Shown: positions 1 to 11,760 of the stretch, in pieces
Layout: the number at the start of each line of letters is the position of its first letter
Numbering within the stretch: the first letter of the stretch is position 1
Origin: Adiantum capillus-veneris
Taxonomy: Eukaryota; Streptophyta; Polypodiopsida; Polypodiales; Pteridaceae
DNA length: 64,000 bases
NCBI GenBank assembly: GCA_014529385.2
Contig: CM043944.1
Location: forward strand, 172,486,740-172,550,739
Direction of reading: 5' to 3'
Position numbers and translations under genes: made by a program
The notes under the pieces: model-generated
The model's input: the letters and a program-made list of their open reading frames with translations, nothing else
Databases searched by the model: none
What the model was told of the DNA's origin: nothing

Positions 1-879
1 TTGATGAGTTTAGGGCTTACCCCTCATGTCTTGTGTGAAATGAAGCTAAAAATGGGCGACTGTGGGCTCCAAAAATCGCACGCAAAGTAAGCCGCTCTCT
101 TCTCCAAGGGTGACTAGTAGAAATGAGGTGTTTTTGGGCTACCTAAGATATCTATACTCGGATTTCCCAAAGTACTTTTTCCCATATTCCCCTGTTAGTC
201 CTAATAGGCCGTGAAATCTACATTAAACTCAAAAATTTCCTCAATCGAACTCGGTTAGCTCATTTTACGAGAATTTTGTAAAAACAGGCCTCGACGGCCT
301 CATTTAGGCCTCCCACTTCCGTTTGTCGTTTTGATAAAAAAAAACAAGTGGCTGTCCTTCTTGTGTTCTTGATCATCAACGTATTTTCAATTTCTCCATC
401 TAAGCTCATTTGCTATCTATTATTAATTTATTGAAAAATCAAAGAAAATAATAAAATACAATGAAGAAAACAAATTGAAAGATCAACAATTAAGAAAATC
501 CGTTGAAAAACACTATTTTATTACTTTTTGGTAGATTTCTCTAATTTTAAGCTCTAATATCAAGAAAATTAATAAAAATAAGCAAAAAGGACTATTTTTT
601 GATGTCATTTCTAATAGTATATACAATATTTACACTCATCGGGGAGATTTTATTGGCTAAAATTTCCATGTTGATGATTTTTAAGGGCATTATTAGGTAA
701 TTTTGCAAAAAACTACACATTAACATCCTACTTTTTCTCCCTCTTTAAACATTGCCCTTAATTAATGAAGTACTCCTCTCCTAGATGGAGTACTCCGGGA
801 CGATTGTGTGCATGGGTTGAACAATTGTGTTTATGCATAGCCGTGGTCGTCTCTATCATGCTTTGAAGGTCAATGCAAT
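1..879. other. Left edge, probably 3' part of element G1
   Basis: No coding region, RNA gene or clear repeat is visible. The stretch is AT-rich and lies downstream of the minus-strand reading frames of gypsy element G1, so it is probably that element's 3' untranslated region. I looked for a copy of the LTR start seen at 17029 and did not find it, so the 3' LTR is either outside the window or unrecognisable. Confidence 0.4.
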
Positions 880-2021
880 TCAATCAATATACGGTGCGAG
901 AGATGGGTCTAGAGTAGTTAACTCAAGGGTTTCCGTGGTCGAGATATCTTGTTCATGTCTTCTAAATAGAAAATTTTGTAATTTATGTACTCTTTGCCTG
1001 ATTGTATTATCTAGATGCTTTGGCACAATGATTTCCTGAGCTGTCGGTAACAATGATGATGGTTGCTGAGACTTAAATCTCCATTGGTATTTCAGTTTTT
1101 GGTTTCTGAAATGTCGTGGTGGAGTTTTTTTAAATTTAACTTTCCAATGATTTATTGGCTTTGCAATTTTTGGAGAAAATAAATGCTCCTTTGATTTCCA
1201 AACCCATCTAGTGCTAGATTCTCTTCTGAAAGATGTTTTTTTCTGAGTTGTTAGATGATGTGAAACTTCCTTAAGTGTTGTAGATGAGTTTTTGGGCACC
1301 TAAATTTGAGACGGATTGTCTTTGAGTTGTGCTTTTGGTACCTAATTCTTTCTAACTCCTTGCATGCTGCTTGTAGCATTTGCTTGACTAGAGGCTGACG
1401 TAGATGGATTATTCCCTGGTTTCTTTTGTGGGCGACCTCTCTTCCATTCCTCTTTGCTGGGTGCAATTGGAATTAAGATTTGTCCTCCTTTAAGTGATAG
1501 CTTGAGTTGATTGGTGTCCCAATCTGGTATTGCCTTATATGTACGCATCCATGAGATTCCAAGAATCATAGTTTCATTCATATGTTCATCTAGTATGCAT
1601 ATAAACTGATGAGGCGATGAAAATCCATTTACTATCACGTTCAAGTTAACCAATCCCAATGCCGGTGTTGGGTTTTTGTTGCATCCTTTGATAGCAGATA
1701 TTCCCGATGCTAAAGACCGATTCGTAGATTTCTTGTACGTGGAAAAACTGATTGCATTCATTCGAGCGCATGTATTTATTAATGCATTTGTGCTATGATT
1801 GTTCAGTTGTACTATGATGTGAAGGTCAATTCCATCCAACCATTCATCATCCGTTGCATCATTTTGTGATTCCCATAGTCTTTTATCTGGTTCCAAAGTG
1901 TTGGGAATAGGTGTTTGTTGAATTTTGAAAGCAGCTTTCCTCTTGAGTACTCAATGTCGAGCTTCCTCTTGAGCTTCATCAACAACCTGCTATTGTTTAA
2001 TCTTTCTCTATTTTCCTGCAT
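880..2021 (-). pseudogene. Second retropepsin-like domain downstream of integrase (G1)
   Basis: On the minus strand, between about 1900 and 1430, is a stretch resembling a retroviral-type aspartic protease. It has a ligand-like segment 'ALINTCARMNAIS' where family members carry ALIDTGA, followed about 75 residues later by 'MILGISWM', the expected hydrophobic-Gly flap and psi-loop element. The catalytic Asp is Asn here and the Gly is Cys, so it would be inactive. A basic, low-complexity tail follows to 880 after one or two stops. It lies directly after the integrase C-terminal tail in the same orientation, as if once part of the same polyprotein. G1 already has remnants of a normal protease upstream of RT, so this is an extra domain. 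It could instead be a fragment of another element joined here. Confidence 0.55.
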
Positions 2022-3373
2022 GAATTTTTTCTAGCAAATTATTGGTTAGTTGCAAATGGTACTTCTTTAAGCGGAATCCACTAATCCACTTAGCCATTGG
2101 TTCACCATCTAAAGTGGACAATTTAACTGCTCCACTTGGAGATACATAATGACAAAAGTTCCATTTCCCTTTTTCCTGAATTTGGAAAAGTGTTGCTTAA
2201 GGGAATAAACTAAAACTAGGTCCCATTTTTTGAAGACTTTTGTGACTAGATGTGAATCAAAAAACTGTTTTTGCTTCCGTTTTTGTGCATAGATGTGAGC
2301 TACAGTTGTTAGCCTTTGTTCATCAAGCTTTTCTAAATCTTCAAGCCTCTCTGACAAATCATGTCCTATCCACTCAAGATCTTTAGCTACCCTTAGTGTT
2401 GGCAATAGAAATCCCATCAATAGTATGGCATCAAGACCATAAACAAGGTTAAAGGGTGTAGCATTTAAAACTATCTTGAATGAAACTCTATAAGCCCATA
2501 GAGAAGCATGTAGATTCATTTTCCAATCAGTTCGTCCTGAACTAACCACTTTAGTCAATACCAAGCTAATAATTTTATTTGTGTGCTCATCTTGTCCATT
2601 CGCTTGTGGATAATAAGGAGCAGATTTGTTATGGATGACCATAAATTTATTTAGTAGATACTCAATTACCTCATTGAGGAAGTGAGTTCCTTTATCACTG
2701 ACAATTTCTATTGGAAGTCCACATCTTGTGAATACATTCTCATACAAGAATGCGGCTGTGGTTCTAGCACCATTCTTCCTGGTTGCCTTAGCCTTTGCAC
2801 ACTTGGTCAAATAGCCCGTAGCTACAATGATATATTGAGCTTGAGTTCTATAAGCAGGTGGTTGTATTGGTTTGGCAAAATCTATGCCACATTTTGCAAA
2901 AGCTCTAGCCCCCATCATTGGCCTTAATGGCATGCTATCTACCCTTCTTGGCATTTTTTCTCATTGGCATGCATCGCATCTTTGAACATATTCTTTGGCA
3001 TCTACAAAAAGTGTTGGCCACCATATGCTTGCCATTAAAATTTCTCTAGCGGTGGTTTCACTAGAAAAGTGACCTCTAGCTAATCCAACATGTGCTTGTT
3101 CTAGAATGGGTATATATTCATCTTCATGTGCATAAAGACGCAAATGTTGATCCTTTCCCCTCCGATACAATTGGTTTCTAATAAGAGCATAGTCTCTTGC
3201 TTCAGTTTCAATAGCTCTTTGGTGGCATTTACTCATATCCTCGGGAAATGTTATGCTTGTTAAGTAAGTAACTATATAGTTACTCCACTTAGGAATGAGT
3301 GAGATTTGAAATAATTTCACATGAGGCACGGGTGTTTGTTTTTGGCATTGAAGATAGTCTTTCACAAATGAGT
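2022..3373 (-). pseudogene. Integrase of G1 (zinc finger, catalytic core, C-terminal tail)
   Basis: Minus strand. The N-terminal part (3373-2961) carries the HHCC zinc finger, ending in 'VQRCDACQ'. The rve core follows (2954-2109) with 'CGIDFAKP' at the first acidic site, 'IVSDKGTHF' at the second, and 'YYPQANGQDEHTNK' in the region of the catalytic Glu, which appears shifted or lost. The tail ends in a 'GFRLKKYH' segment typical of gypsy integrase C-termini. The zinc-finger end is cut by the copia C1 insertion at 3374. A stop lies between zinc finger and core, and another after 2109. The gene would insert the cDNA of the element into nuclear DNA. Confidence 0.85.
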
Positions 3374-3600
3374 TGTTACCATATACATGTGGTAGTGATG
3401 TGTGTGAACACACTAGGACCGCCGGGGCATTTTTTCTCTCTTTAGGAGGGGTTTTCCCCCGTTCATTGTATATACACCCATCACTCTAGGGCTATCTATA
3501 TTTTCAATGCACACTATGTAACACACTCTCTATTGTGTGCCTTGAGCTTCCTTCGTCTTCTCCAAGATGTGTGCATTTTCTTGCAACCCTAATTCCAAGA
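3374..3600 (+). repeat. 5' LTR of C1
   Basis: 227 bp, starting TGTTACC and aligning along its length with 8285-8511. The last bases, 'ccaaga', have lost the CA end that the 3' LTR keeps ('gcaaca'). Confidence 0.92.
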
Positions 3601-3602
3601 AT

Positions 3603-3614
3603 TGGTATGAGAGT
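3603..3614 (+). promoter_or_regulatory. Primer binding site of C1
   Basis: 'tggtatgagagt' lies 2 bases after the 5' LTR and differs by one base over 11 from the usual plant copia site TGGTATCAGAGC, which pairs with the 3' end of initiator tRNA-Met. Confidence 0.8.
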
Positions 3615-3960
3615 AGGTCACGTCCTCTCGGGCTTAGTCGCCCGCATTTCCAAAACACCCCTACTTGTTTTCTCAGATATCAACGAGCTTTGGCGAGCGT
3701 CAGTAGGTCGACAAAAAATTTGGGTGGGCTCGTAGAGCTTGGTCTGCTCAGAATTTCATTTCGGGCTCATTTCGACCTCTGTTTCCACTACAACCAGGTC
3801 CACACATGTAATTTCTTCATTGTGGAGAATTTTTTTCAGTGCCAATTACTGCATAACAGGTCACATACAGTCTACTACGGGTTGTGCTATATAGCACGGG
3901 CTGGTTTTGCTCATTTCTCCTCATTTTGGGCAATTTTCACATCAAGTGCAGGCATTTTCC

Positions 3961-4850
3961 ATGGCTAACAACAACACAGATGTGTTCAAGATGTTTGTTG
4001 CTGAAGACAGATTGGATGGGGACAATCACCCTATGTGGGCTTACATGATGCAGCATGTACTTGTATCAAAGGGAGTTTGGAACATTGTGCAGGGCATTGA
4101 TGTACGTCCTGGTACTGTGGATGCATGCGATGTTGAGGATGCTCCAGGTTTTGCTGCCAGGGTTGCTATTGTTAGAGTTGTTTTGCCTATGGCTTAGCAG
4201 GCTCATTGGGATGTAAGAGATGTGCAGGCTCATGCATTGATTGCATCGTCTTTGAAGCGTACTATCACTCCTCACATCCGTTCAACAAAATTTGTAAAGC
4301 AGGCTTGGGATATTCTAACAGGTCTTTATGCAAGCCGCAATGAGGCAAAAATTGCTTTGTTGCATAAAGAGCTGGAAGCGAAGATTATACATGAGGAAGA
4401 TGAAATGGACACTTTCCTTGATGGTGTCAAGGATGTTAATGAGGAACTAATTTTTGTAGGAGAAGTCATTTTTGACAATTCACTTGTGCAGACTGTTCTT
4501 GATGCTTTGCCAAATTCTTACCAGACTTTTGCTAGTACTTGGAGACTGAACTTATCAAGTTTGATGCATTATGCACATTGCTATTGCAAGAGTCACTTTC
4601 TAGAAAAAACAGGACTAGGTAGCATGCAGTTGAATAGGCTTTTATTGCAACTCAAAGAAAAGGTGGGAACAACAATGTAACCACTTCTTATGGTTCTATT
4701 GTGAGTGGCAAAACTTCTATTCCTAATGCTTTTACTGGCAGCACTTCGTATGGAAATTCTGGTGATAAGGGCAAAAAGAAGATACGTTGCCATTATTGTA
4801 AAGCTAATGATCACTTGATCAAGCAGTGTCCGAAATTGAAGGCAAAAGAG
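3961..4850 (+). pseudogene. Gag of C1 with CCHC zinc knuckle
   Basis: The start at 3961 opens with 'MANNNTDVFKMFVAEDRLDG', followed by the tryptophan-containing N-terminal segment usual in copia gag (UBN2/retrotran_gag type). A TAG at 4195-4197 interrupts the frame; the protein then continues 'QAHWDVRD...' with helices typical of the capsid region. A frame change near 4620-4700 leads to a nucleocapsid zinc knuckle, C-X2-C-X4-H-X4-C, with its first Cys at 4788 and last at 4827. The protein would form the virus-like particle and bind element RNA. It is broken and not expected to work. Confidence 0.85.
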
Positions 4851-4859
4851 GCTAAGAAG

Positions 4860-6348
4860 AAAGAGGCTGGATCCACTACATGGTCCAATACAAGTGTAGT
4901 GATTGTAGAGTCTTCTGTCAAAGGATATTGTGATGTTGATGTTGATGCAAAATGGGCATTTAGTGCAGAGTGTACTTATGATCCAATTGTCCATGATGCA
5001 TGTATGTCAGTTGCTATAGATTCACATGTGTGGTATTTTAACAGTGGTGCTACAAAGCACATTACCTCACATCGTGATTTGTTTACCTCTATTGAGTCTA
5101 TCCCTCATGGGAATACGGTGACTTTTGCCAAAATGCCTCTTATCCCATTCAAGGAGTTGGAAAGATTGTGCTTACTACTGCAAATGGCAGTTCTTTCACA
5201 CTTATTGATGCATTCTACGTACCTGGGATAAAAAAGAATCTTTTGTCTATATCTGCACTTGCTAGACTTGGTCTTGTAGTCAAATTTGTGGATGACAAAT
5301 GTGCAGTTCATGATCTCAGTTTTGGTAATGAAATTGTTGCATCTGGACTTTTGTATCGTGGGCTATATAAGCTCACTTTGTATGACAAGTATGGACAAAA
5401 TTTTGCAAATGCAGTTGCAGATTCAAGAGCTATTTCAGATGCAAAATTGTGGCATGTACGTTTTGGGCATCTGAATTTTGCCAATTTGCTACGTTTGCAA
5501 AAATTTGATATGGTTGCTTCTTTGCCGCCTCTTGAAGCACCTGAAACATGTTTCTGAAGGCTATATTTTGGGTAAAATGCAGCATGCTAAGTTTCCAAAG
5601 GATGGGTCAGTTCGTGCTACGTGCAGATTGCAGCTTGTGCATAGTGATGTTTGTCTATGCAAACTCTGTCCTTGGGAAATTACTTGTACTTCGTGACTTT
5701 CATTGATGACTACTCCATGCATGCATGGGTATATCCGTTGAAAGCTAAGTCCCAAGTGTTTATGTGCTTCAAGCAATTTCTTGCTATGGCTGAAAATGTC
5801 TCAAAATGTACTATGGGCACCTCCGTTCCGATCAAGGGGGGGAGTATATGTCTCATGAATTTAATGCATTTCTGGCTAGTTGTGGGATAAAACACCAATG
5901 TATAGTGATGTATATGCCTCAGCAAAATGGTGTTGCTGAGAGGAAAAATAGATCTCTTACGAAAATGGCACGATGTATGGTCAAGAGTCAAGCTTTACCA
6001 CATTTGTTTTGGCTCAAGGCTGTCATGTGTGCCACTTATGTACTCAACAGGTGTCCTATGAAAGTGTTATAGTCTATGACTCCATATGAAGCATGGCATG
6101 ATAGAAAGCCACCTATTGATCACATGCGTGTTTTTGGCTATTTGGCTTATGGTTTAGTGCCACAAGTGCAACGCAAAAAATTGGATGATAAGGCTGTCAA
6201 ATGTATTTTTGTTGGTTATAGTGCTGAAAGCAAAGGTTACAGGTTGTACCATCCGCAAACAAAGCGTATTTTGGTCTCATGTGATGTTGTGTTTGTTGTG
6301 GAAGATTTTGTTCAACCTTTGCTATCATGTACTAAGATAGTAATGTAA
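4860..6348 (+). pseudogene. Protease and integrase of C1
   Basis: Protease: 'HVWYFNSGATKHIT' near 5030 matches the copia active site WxxDSGA, but the catalytic Asp is Asn. The GAG-pre-integrase segment follows (5168-5557) with 'LWHVRFGHLNF', part of the HHCC finger. Integrase core: 'LVHSDVC' (5636), 'FIDDYS' (5699), 'RSDQGGEY' (about 5824) and 'PQQNGVAERKNRS' (5917) give the D, D and E positions. The C-terminal part runs to 6348 with a TAG at 6070. The domains are split over at least three frames. Confidence 0.85.
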
Positions 6349-6399
6349 GCTCACATGACATTTATGACAGTTTATTGCCTCTTTTCAATGGTGGAAGTT

Positions 6400-8215
6400 T
6401 GAATGTAAATTCAAATGAGTCGAATGTACAGCCTATGGGGGTTTCTAAAAATGTTACATATTAGCCTGTTACTGATGCAAATGTACATGATGTACTTGAT
6501 GAGGAAAGGGGTAAAACTGAGCAGGCTAGAGATATGCCAAAGTGATTGGTGCACACTTTGTGTGACAGTAAATTGGATGCACCTTTGTCTAGTCGTACTC
6601 ATTCAGGTTCTCGCCATGCCTCTTATGCATCAAATTGTTATGCTTTGGTTGTGTCTAGCTTATGTGATATAACGGAACCGTTATCTTTGATGAAGCACAA
6701 AATTCAAAAAATTGGATGGTTGCCATGCAATCAAAATATGATGCACTTATAGAAAATGACACATGGACTTTTATGTGATTTGTCTCCTAGCAAAAAGGCC
6801 ATTGGTACAAAGTGGGTTTACAAGTTGAAACGCAAGTTGGATAGTGATGTTGATCGCCATAAGGCTCGACTTCTTGCAAAAGGATATGCGCAGCAGAAAG
6901 GCATAGATTATGAAGAAACTTTTACTCCCACTTGTTGTATGACTACTAATCATTTTCTATGTGCATTGGTAGCTCAATTTGGTTGGGATGTACATCAATG
7001 CGATATTGTTACTGCTTTCTTGAACGGTGACAATTTTTTAGGAAGTCTATGTAACGCAGCCTCGCGGTTTTGTCAAGAAAGGACAAGAGGACAAAGTGTG
7101 GAGATGTAAGAAGTCTCTGTATGGTTTGAAGCAATCTCCTCATGCTTGGTATGAGAAAGATGACACTCATTTGGTCAAACGAGTCTTTCGCAACAGTCCA
7201 AAAAAAAGCACATTGTATGTCAAGCGTGAGGGCGATGTACTTCTCATTGTTGTTCTTTATGTGGATGATTTGCTGATCACTGGTCCCAATGAGGCACATA
7301 TTGTTGAATTTAAGGCTGATTTGAATGCTACCTTCAAGACAAAAGATTTGGGGATGTTGCATCATTACTTGGGCATACAATTTAAGCAGTGTGATGGTGG
7401 TATTGTCTTGCGTCAGAAAAGTTTCAAAGAGACATTGCTATGTAAGTTTGGACTTGAGGATTGCAAAACTATTGCCACTCCCATGGAAACGGGTTTGAAG
7501 TTGAGTCTACATGATGATGGTGATCCTACTGATGTCACTCTTGACCAAACTTCTATTGGCTGCCTCATTTATGTATGGAACAGGAGGCCAGTTGTTTAGT
7601 TTGCAATCTCACAGGTTAGCAGATTTATGCATAGCCCAGGGTCTAAGCATTAACAGACAGTCAAGAGGATGTTTTGCTACTTGAGTGGCACTTTTCATCT
7701 TGGCTAATTTTATCCCAAGGGGGGATCATTGCTGCCAGATTTACATGCTTTTTCGGACTCAGATTGGGCTGGTTGTTATGACATGTGAGTGTCCACAAGT
7801 GATTTTTGTTTTGTGCTTGGCAATTCATGTATCTCATGGTTGAGCAAGAAGCAACTTACTGTGGCCACTTCCAGTTGTGAGGCTAAGTATAGGGTAGTCT
7901 TCACAGCTACGATAGAGTGTGTATGGCTTAGACACCTTATGGATGATTTGGGTGTTGGACAAGACATTGCCAACATCATCTACACTGACAGTCAGAGGCA
8001 GTTGCGAGGAACCCAGTTTTTCATCCTCGCACGAAGCACATTGAGGTGCATTACCACTATGTCAGGGAGAGGCTCTCAGCAGGAGAGATCGGCTTGGCTT
8101 ATGTGCCAACACAGGACAACCTTGCAGATCTTTTCACAAAGGCATTGTCTCATGAGAAGTTTGAAGTTTTCTACAAAGCTTTGGGCTTGCTCCCCTTTGT
8201 GGATTGATCCACTCC
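6400..8215 (+). pseudogene. Reverse transcriptase and RNase H of C1
   Basis: RT starts with the usual copia entry 'KKAIGTKWVYKLKRK' (6795) and 'HKARLLAKGYAQQKGIDYEE'. 'DIVTAFLNGD' (7001) holds the first catalytic Asp and 'LYVDDLLITG' (7258) the YVDD pair. RNase H follows with 'SDSDWAGCYD' (7755), 'SSCEAKY' (7872) and 'YTDSQ' (7982). Frameshifts lie near 6700-6770 and 7040-7095 and stops near 7597 and 7786. The region 6350-6780 is a poorly conserved linker. Confidence 0.87.
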
Positions 8216-8284
8216 TCAGGGCATGGAACTTCCCTTTACTCTTCGTGCCAGCCCTCGTTCACCGCATCATTCCCATGGGGGATT

Positions 8285-8511
8285 TGTTACCATATACATG
8301 TGGTAGTGATGTGTGTGAACACACTAGGATCGTCGGGCCATTTTTTTCCTCTTTAGGAGGTTTTTTCCCCCGTGCATTGTATATACGCCCATCACTCTAT
8401 GGCTATCTATCATTTCATTGCACACTCTGTAACACACTCTCTATTGTGTGCCTTGAGCTTCCTTCATCTGCTCCAAGCTGTGTGCATTTCTCTGCTACCC
8501 TAATTGCAACA
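8285..8511 (+). repeat. 3' LTR of C1
   Basis: 227 bp from TGTTACC to GCAACA, keeping short terminal inverted ends. The preceding 'ccatgggggatt' is a plausible short polypurine tract. Confidence 0.92.
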
Positions 8512-10513
8512 TAAGTGAACATCACTCCTCATGGTTGGCCAAAATACTCCAAGTCTAAGGATCCGTTGCATAGTTTGGTCTTCCACAAAGTGAAGTCCCA
8601 CTATGGTAATGTGAGCTTGATTTAGGTATTGGGTTTTCTCCTCAAGATTAATACACAAAAGCAATATTTCAATATCTTTTGTATAGCCTCCCAGCTAGTA
8701 ATTGATACATAGCCGATTGCCCAATTTATCCTGGTGTAAGAGGAATTGATATTTGAGAATCCACTTGAGCTATAGTCATCAATGAAACCATGTTTTTTGA
8801 GCAACGGGGTATCATTTCCACGGAGAAAAAATATGCATCTGGTAGATCATCTTCTACTCCTTTGTGGTTATCCTGAAATAATCCTTAATAAATGATCTTC
8901 TCTTTGGCGTGTTGTGCCTTTTTTACGACTATAGTGAAATCAAATTCCAAAAGAATGATGAACCATCTCACTATTCTTCTAGTGTTGCATGGCTTGTTGA
9001 CCAAATACAATAAAGCTTGGTGGTCCACAAAGAACACAAATTTGTTGGCTAATAGGTAATATCTATACTTTTTTACAGCAAAGATCATCCCTAATCCTTC
9101 TCTTTCGGTGGTGGTATAGTCTTTCTCTGCCACATTCAGCTATCTACGAGCATAGGAAATGGGAAAATTGATATTTTCGTCCCCTGGTTGAGCTAATATA
9201 AACCCAATGGAAAAATTGGAAGCATCAACATGTACATGGAATATCTTATTCCAATCTGATGCTTTCAATATTGGGGTTGTAGTGAGAGCTTGTTTAAGTT
9301 TCATGAAGGATTCTTCACAGTCATCGATCCATACAAAGAGTGTAATCATTCCACACATGGGCTTTGCGATTATAGCATACATATAAATAAATCGTCTATA
9401 ATATCATCCCATGAAAGCCTGAACCCCTTTGACTGTTGTCGATCGTGGCAATTCAACAATAACATGAATTTTATCCATATCAATCGCTATGTCATTTTTA
9501 GACACTATATGTCCAAGAATTTTTCCTTGTTAGGATTTAAGCAAATCCTAAAAAGTTTGCATTTTTCAAAGACCTTTTTGAGATGTTCAAAATGATCAGC
9601 CCAGATTAATGAATATACACATAAATCATCCATATATACTTCCAAGAAATCCCTAAGATATCCTTTGAAAGCATGGCTCATCAATCTTTGGAACGTGCCA
9701 GGAGCATTAGTTAACATAAAAGGCATAACCTTATAGGCAAAAATACCCCATTCAATTGCAAAGACAATTTTATGTTGATCTTTTAGATCAACCAGAAGTT
9801 GATTGTATCTCAAAAAGCCGTCTAAAAATCTATAAGCTTCTTTTCCTACAACTCGTTCTAAAACATGCTCGGTGATTGGAAGATGGTAGTTATCTCTAAT
9901 GGTGGCTGCATTCACTTTTTTGAGATTGACACATACTCTTAATTTTCCATTTTTCTTGGGTACCACCACAATTGGAGACCCAATCTATGTGTTCAATTTC
10001 ATAAATGAATTCGACTTCCTTGAGCTTCTCTATCTTTTATTTGATCTTTTTGACAAATGTTTCATTATAAATATATGGCCATTGTCTACTTGATTTTGCA
10101 TCATCTCTCATAGGTATGGTATGCTGACAAATTTATGGATCAACACCCTTGAGATCTTAATAAGACCAAGGAAAAATATATCGGTATTCTTTCAATAAGC
10201 TTAGCAAAATCTCTTCTTCTTCTTTAGTCAAGTCATTTGCAATGTAGGCAGGACTAGGCTCTTCTTCTGGCTCAACTAAATCTATTTTCTTTGCATTTTC
10301 AGGTCCTGCATATGACTCACCCTGCTTTTTTAGCTCCCTCACAGGTTGTTCGACTATGATCTTTCGATCTTGGAGAGTATATTTTTTGTAATGGGATGGA
10401 GCATTCATTACATCTTTGTTCTCTTTCTCGACTATTTCCATTTCAGTGGTATACACCTCCTTTAGAGTGTTCTTCAACTCTTGATAATTTTTCTTTCGTT
10501 CAACCCATGTCAT
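8512..10513 (-). pseudogene. RT and RNase H of G1
   Basis: Read from 10513 down. A linker ends 'LLKEYRYIFPWSY', the usual run-in to gypsy RT. RT proper (9969-9505) has 'VPKKNGKLRVCVN', the first catalytic Asp in 'FLDGFLRYNQ', 'MPFMLTNAPGTFQRLM', and the active-site pair in 'VYMDDLCVYS'. The RT-RNase H connection is at 9382-9140 and RNase H at 9133-8885, with 'YTTTEREGLGMIFAVKKYRYYL' and 'FVDHQALLYL'. The next part toward 8512 is the spacer leading to the integrase finger and carries several stops. C1 begins right after it. Confidence 0.88.
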
Positions 10514-11760
10514 GGATGATGCGTCATCTTGGTGCTTAGGTTTTGATTGAGTTTACTTTTTCATTTTCCTTGGTATTTTTTATGTACCTTGCTTGTTTCT
10601 ACCTGTGATTTTGTCTTTGACACAATCATGTGCATCTATCTGCATGAGAAATTGTGTTCTGCTAGAAACTAATGGCATAGGTCTAGATCTCAAGTTTTTT
10701 GTTTCTCTTTTCCTTATATATCATTTTTGTCTTCTTGGTTTTTTATTTGGGAAGTCAAAAAACTTTTCCTCTCCTCCTTTTAGGAGTATTTGGGCTCTCA
10801 CGTGTTCTTTTTCTCATCCAAAATCATCCGATGTAGCTGAATGTTCTTCAAAATCATCAGTAGCATCATAATAGAGGTCTGAAAAGACTTGTTGAGATTT
10901 CAGTAAGCCCTTGGGTTCCTGAACTTCATCTTCAATTTGAATGGTTAAAGCCATTTGTATGGGAATTATGTCATGACCATCCTCATTGCAAAATTGAGTT
11001 GTCATAGACGTATTCACACACACATCCATTATTGCCAAAAATTAAGTCCATTCAAATGGCTCAAACAAATGCTCCGAAAAGGGTTCAGGTATATATGCAT
11101 CATCCGTGAAATCCCTTTCTAAGATACATTTTTCTCGTTTTAAACTTCCGTTTTCTGAAGCTCCACACATCCAAATAGGTGTGTCTTTGTTTAACCAAGA
11201 TGGAAGCTTTGATTCAGCTGAAGAGACTGAGTCAAATTCTTGAATGGGTGTTTTCATTACATCTCTATAAGTGTGATCTTTCAAATTAACCCTTGTGATT
11301 GATCCCACTTGCTTCAAGTACAGGTAATTGTTTCCCTAATCTTGAATGAGTTGTACTTGCCGCATGAATGGACTTCCCAAGATGATTTTATAATTAAGTT
11401 TCTTTCCAAAGTCCACTATCGCAAAAGTATGTTGATAATCAATTCCACAAGAACTAATTATCACTTTTTCAAGCAGTCCTAGGGGTTTTTCTATGTTTCC
11501 ATCAGCCAATCGTAATTTTGTTTGATTTTATCGAATGGTTGGTTTTCCCCATGATTCCCACACTGCTTTTGTGGCTATGGCTATGCCTGCCCTACTGTTT
11601 AGTATTTCCATGGTTTCTACATCATGATCTCTCACTGAAGGGTTGTGTCTCCCTCTTCACCCTCATAGTATTCTCTGACTTTGTTCATAGGGACGGATCT
11701 AATCTCCTTGTTATCCAATTCATGTTTCAATTTACCCAAATTTTTTGCGATTAGCCCTCT
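10514..11760 (-). pseudogene. Protease (first) of G1 and flanking linker
   Basis: On the minus strand around 11540-11330 the translation reads 'LRLADGNIEKPLGLLEKV' and then 'KIILGSPFMRQVQLIQD', the flap and C-terminal hairpin of a gypsy retropepsin ('ILGRPFMRQ' in relatives). A TAG replaces the Trp expected after 'LIQD'. The acidic stretch at 11317-10814 joins protease to RT. The active-site Asp-Ser/Thr-Gly is not clear; an 'LNSRAGIAIA' segment upstream may be its worn remnant. Confidence 0.65.

Larger units (their letters stand above)
3374..8511 (+). mobile_element. Complete but decayed Ty1/copia element C1, nested in G1
   Basis: The element is bounded by two 227-bp LTRs in direct orientation and flanked by a 5-bp target duplication with one mismatch (TGAGT at 3369-3373, TAAGT at 8512-8516). 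The order gag, protease, integrase, RT, RNase H is that of Ty1/copia. A PBS resembling the initiator tRNA-Met site lies just after the 5' LTR and a short G-rich polypurine tract just before the 3' LTR. The two LTRs differ at many positions and every domain has stops or frameshifts, so it is old. Its gag and protease-integrase segments resemble copia C2 at 21-24 kb, so both belong to one family. Confidence 0.93.

Noticed and set aside
9290-9595. Plus-strand 101-codon frame
   Set aside because: Antisense shadow of the G1 reverse transcriptase.
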